Positions 61,699 through 64,000 of a stretch of DNA of 64,000 nucleotides are shown here, in pieces. The DNA is taken from positions 682,001-746,000 of the forward strand of contig NZ_CP162133.1 of the NCBI RefSeq assembly GCF_040833955.1, read 5' to 3'. The notes below the pieces were generated by a model, which saw only the letters and a list, made by a program, of their open reading frames with translations, ran no database searches and was not told the origin of the DNA. A program made the position numbers and the translations under genes. The stretch's first letter is position 1; each line of letters opens with the position of its first letter. Source of the stretch: Leptospira sp. WS60.C2 (GTDB lineage: Bacteria; Spirochaetota; Leptospiria; Leptospirales; Leptospiraceae).

Positions 61699-62811
61699 AT
61701 GAACTCTAAAAAGAAAAATCTTGTCTGCCTCCTCGCCCTCTTGTTGTTCACAACGGGAGTCCATGCGGGCGCAAGAAAAACATTGTATCCAGTTGTGTTC
61801 GCACATGGACTTTCTGGATTCGACAACTTACTCGGATATTACTACTTCGGTAACGATTACGGTACCTTCGTGGGAGATCCTTGTGACGAGTTTTTGGAAA
61901 CAGCGTGTAACGGTAGTATCCACTCGAGCCAAAGAGCTCTTGCGGCAAGTGTCACTCCCTTCCAATCTTCGGAAGTGCGTGGAACACAACTTGCGGATCG
62001 CATTCAAAACTATATGACTTCCACCGGAGCTACCAAAGTCAATATCATTGGTCACTCACAAGGTGGAATTGACGCAAGAAAGGCAGCTGCAGTACTTCGT
62101 GCTCGTTACGGAAGACAAGTCGTTCATGCTCTGATCTCTGTATCCAGTCCTCATAGAGGATCCCCAACTGCGAAATACATCCTCGACTTAGGACCTGGTG
62201 TCACTTCTGTTGTCAACGCCCTCGCAAAACTTTTCGGAAACACAATTTATGGATCTGGAAATGATGGGATTGCGGCAGCAAAACAATTAGTATACAATGA
62301 CTACTCCGCCACTGACGGAATCACAACTGGTATGAAAGCGTTTAACGCAAATTATAATGTGAATTCCAGTAACGCAGCGTATTGGGGTTCCATCATCACT
62401 GCACAAGACAGCATCAACACAAACCCAGCGTTATACCTTCTTAAAGAAGGATTTTATAACATTGATGGCGATGGATATTGTGTAGACGATTGTGACAATG
62501 ATGGTGCAGCCGGAAAAGGTGATGGCACTCGTGGTAACAATGACGATGACGGACTTGTGGGAATCAACTCTCAACAAATGGGTGATCGTTTGCAATACAA
62601 CGAATGTGCGATTTGTTTTGATTGGATCACAGTTAATACAAGCTTAGGTTATGTGAGTAACTTAAATGCTCCTACTTCTGCACAAATGACATCCAAATCA
62701 TCTGTTGTGAGCCAAGACCATTTAGATGTGGTTGGTGTTCCACCAGATACATTTGATGAAGAAGAATTTTACGCTTCCATTTTAGAGTTTATCGTCACTA
62801 AAGGCGGTTAA
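61699..62811 (+). CDS. Secreted triacylglycerol lipase (Pseudomonas/Burkholderia family I-like)
   Basis: This 370-residue enzyme has a signal peptide (KKKNLVCLLALLLFTTGVHA, cleaved before GARKT). The oxyanion motif is VVFAHGLSGFDN, the nucleophile Ser is in NIIGHSQGGIDAR, and the catalytic His is in SQDHLDVVG. It fits family I lipases such as those of Pseudomonas. An Asp/Asn-rich stretch (NIDGDGYCVDDCDNDG, then KGDGTRGNNDDDG) looks like Ca2+-binding repeats inserted before the catalytic His. Several Cys could form disulfides. The gene downstream looks like the matching foldase, consistent with export through a type II pathway. Confidence 0.9.
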   Translation: MNSKKKNLVCLLALLLFTTGVHAGARKTLYPVVFAHGLSGFDNLLGYYYFGNDYGTFVGDPCDEFLETACNGSIHSSQRALAASVTPFQSSEVRGTQLADRIQNYMTSTGATKVNIIGHSQGGIDARKAAAVLRARYGRQVVHALISVSSPHRGSPTAKYILDLGPGVTSVVNALAKLFGNTIYGSGNDGIAAAKQLVYNDYSATDGITTGMKAFNANYNVNSSNAAYWGSIITAQDSINTNPALYLLKEGFYNIDGDGYCVDDCDNDGAAGKGDGTRGNNDDDGLVGINSQQMGDRLQYNECAICFDWITVNTSLGYVSNLNAPTSAQMTSKSSVVSQDHLDVVGVPPDTFDEEEFYASILEFIVTKGG

Positions 62812-62818
62812 CAACCTC

Positions 62819-62849
62819 ATTGGCAGTAGGAACCTATCTTACTGCCAAT
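62819..62849 (+). promoter_or_regulatory. Stem-loop between lipase and foldase-like genes
   Basis: ATTGGCAGTA (62819-62828) and TACTGCCAAT (62840-62849) form a perfect 10-bp stem with an 11-base loop, starting eight bases after the lipase stop. The downstream sequence (CTCCTTTCC) is not a good T-tract. It may reduce read-through or protect the lipase mRNA 3' end, giving more lipase than foldase. Confidence 0.55.
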
Positions 62850-62901
62850 CTCCTTTCCATTCCATTTCACAATCTTCAACATTGATTTATTTTCAAAGAG
62901 T

Positions 62902-63939
62902 ATGTTTCAAAATAAAAAAATATTATATTCCGCACTGATTGTTCTTACCATTCTATTTGTGACCATCTTGGTTTTGCGACCAGGCAAAGACAAAAATCAA
63001 AAAGACTTCGAAGCCATCCTAAGTGAAGGAAAAATGACAGAAGCTCGTGATTTACCTCCACTTCCCGAAGACTATGCAGATCATAAACTCATGGAGTATT
63101 CTATCGAAGAGATCGCAAGGATCTTACAAGAAAAGTACGGTAAAAATATCGATAACCCTGCCGCACAAATTGCGATGATTGAAGAGTTAATGAAAGACCT
63201 ACCAAAATTATATCCAAATGATTGGGTAAAAGTTTTAAACCAAATTTTAGGATATGCCTTTCCAAACAAAGCACTAGAGCTCATGAGAATGTCCGAAAGC
63301 CTTTATAATTACAATCGATTTCGGGAAGCAAACATGAGTAAGGTGGGGCTTATGTCTGACGATGCTCGCCGAGAGATGATGTGGAAAGAACGATATCGTC
63401 TGTTTGGAGAAAAGGCGGACCAAATCTGGGCCATGGAAAAAAAGATGACGGTCATTGGTGATACACTCAAACGCATCCAAGAAAGCCCCGCTGGAAACCT
63501 CGATGCGAAATTGAACCAATATGCAAAGACTCTCAAGGAACAATTTGGAAAAGAATACCCAAGGCTCATGGAGAACAAACGCCAACAACTCACGGAAGGA
63601 TTTATGGTGTCTGTGCAAAAAGACCTGAAAGTGATGTCCTATGGAGAACGAAAATCAGCGCTTCGTGAAATCAGGCAAACGATGGGAATGGACCAAGCAG
63701 CCTTAAACAGGTGGGATGCCTTGGAAGAAGAACGAGAAAAGACATGGCAGAACCAACAAAAGTATGCAGAAAAGAGAAACCAACTCTCCTCAAAAAAAGG
63801 AGGGATGACGGCTGAGGATGAAAAACAGCTGGATGCCATGCGGAAACAACTCTTCGGAGAAGAGGCAGAAATCATCAAAAATGAAGAGGCAAGTGGTTAC
63901 TTCCGCGCCAGTGAGGAGCGAACTTACGGTGTGAACTAA
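62902..63939 (+). CDS. Probable lipase-specific foldase/chaperone (LifO-like)
   Basis: This 345-residue protein has one N-terminal membrane anchor (ILYSALIVLTILFVTILVL), then a wholly helical, charged region. Two related segments, RYRLFGEKADQIWAMEKKM and MRKQLFGEEAEIIKNEEASG, contain the LFGEEA-type text of steric lipase chaperones, and overall layout (short anchor, acidic/Pro-rich linker, long helical arm) matches them. The classic RxxFDY signature is not seen, so this is a divergent member or an analogue. Its position right after the lipase gene, across 90 bases with a hairpin, supports the role. Confidence 0.68.
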   Translation: MFQNKKILYSALIVLTILFVTILVLRPGKDKNQKDFEAILSEGKMTEARDLPPLPEDYADHKLMEYSIEEIARILQEKYGKNIDNPAAQIAMIEELMKDLPKLYPNDWVKVLNQILGYAFPNKALELMRMSESLYNYNRFREANMSKVGLMSDDARREMMWKERYRLFGEKADQIWAMEKKMTVIGDTLKRIQESPAGNLDAKLNQYAKTLKEQFGKEYPRLMENKRQQLTEGFMVSVQKDLKVMSYGERKSALREIRQTMGMDQAALNRWDALEEEREKTWQNQQKYAEKRNQLSSKKGGMTAEDEKQLDAMRKQLFGEEAEIIKNEEASGYFRASEERTYGVN

Positions 63940-64000
63940 CACCAAGAGGGAACATTGTTCTGAAACATTTGCCACTATTAAGTCACAATTTGTTGACTTG

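Noticed and set aside
63978..63999. AAGTCA...TGACTT inverted repeat at the right edge
   Set aside because: It is imperfect and cut by the window end, so neither a terminator nor an operator can be judged.
1..64000. Search for CRISPR arrays, transposases, integrases, toxin-antitoxin pairs, tRNA and rRNA genes
   Set aside because: I saw no regularly spaced direct repeats, no IS-type enzymes and no cloverleaf sequence with a T-loop and CCA in the gaps. The window looks like ordinary chromosome, not a genomic island.

Overview
This window reads as chromosome of a spirochaete, most probably a Leptospira and perhaps a free-living (saprophytic) one. This is inference from gene content, not a database match. 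The signs are moderately AT-rich DNA, flagellar basal-body genes (flgB-flgC-fliE, fliF), many loose-lipobox lipoproteins, frequent TTG/GTG starts, multi-domain signalling proteins (SpoIIE-type phosphatases, a multi-PAS hybrid kinase, a polytopic class III adenylate cyclase, a membrane-anchored AraC regulator), a split coaB/coaC pair and complete outer-membrane lipid-transport genes. I found no rRNA, tRNA, CRISPR array, transposase or prophage gene.

Layout. 1-2392: a palindrome-rich leader and four small secreted or lipoprotein genes, two of them paralogues. 2357-9499 (minus): hybrid histidine kinase, ABC-F ATPase and MASE1-SpoIIE phosphatase, apparently one operon. 9553-17324: a large secreted TPR-like protein, a CorC/HlyC-type transporter, coaC-coaB, a small DMT-like protein, a class III sirtuin and a BioF-like enzyme. 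17382-20613 (minus): cytochrome c maturation genes ccmE-ccmF-ccmH with unusual motifs. 20716-27315: DUF218 protein, two small unknown genes (one only 49 codons), a Na+/H+ antiporter, a MIO-type ammonia-lyase, and a DUF368/PopT-like protein beside a WecA/TagO-like phosphosugar transferase. 27393-30948: dapA-dapB-cdaA-cdaR, joining lysine/peptidoglycan precursor synthesis to c-di-AMP synthesis. 31018-39357: a MEST-like hydrolase, an adenylate cyclase and flagellar genes interrupted by two plus-strand genes. 39611-46578: two fatty-acid-hydroxylase-type membrane enzymes, an AraC regulator and an Mla-like operon (STAS-MlaE fusion, MlaF, MlaD, auxiliary lipoprotein). 46591-52637: glyoxalase, flavoprotein, pyruvate kinase, and an HDAC-like protein/unknown/REC-SpoIIE operon. 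52594-58492 (minus): a GT-C-like membrane protein, a permuted papain-fold-like secreted protein, a lipoprotein and a GH36 alpha-galactosidase. 58547-60552: RNase D-like exonuclease and radA. 60616-63939: a LamG-like lipoprotein and a secreted lipase followed by a probable lipase-specific foldase.

The strongest points for a second look are: the CcmE CxxxY motif paired with an odd four-cysteine CcmH; the secreted hydrolase whose signal peptide is encoded upstream of any ATG/GTG/TTG; the lipase-foldase pair with a hairpin between the genes; the overlapping dyads in front of the desaturase gene beside an AraC regulator; the 49-codon membrane protein gene; and the high proportion of convergent gene pairs whose 3' coding ends overlap.
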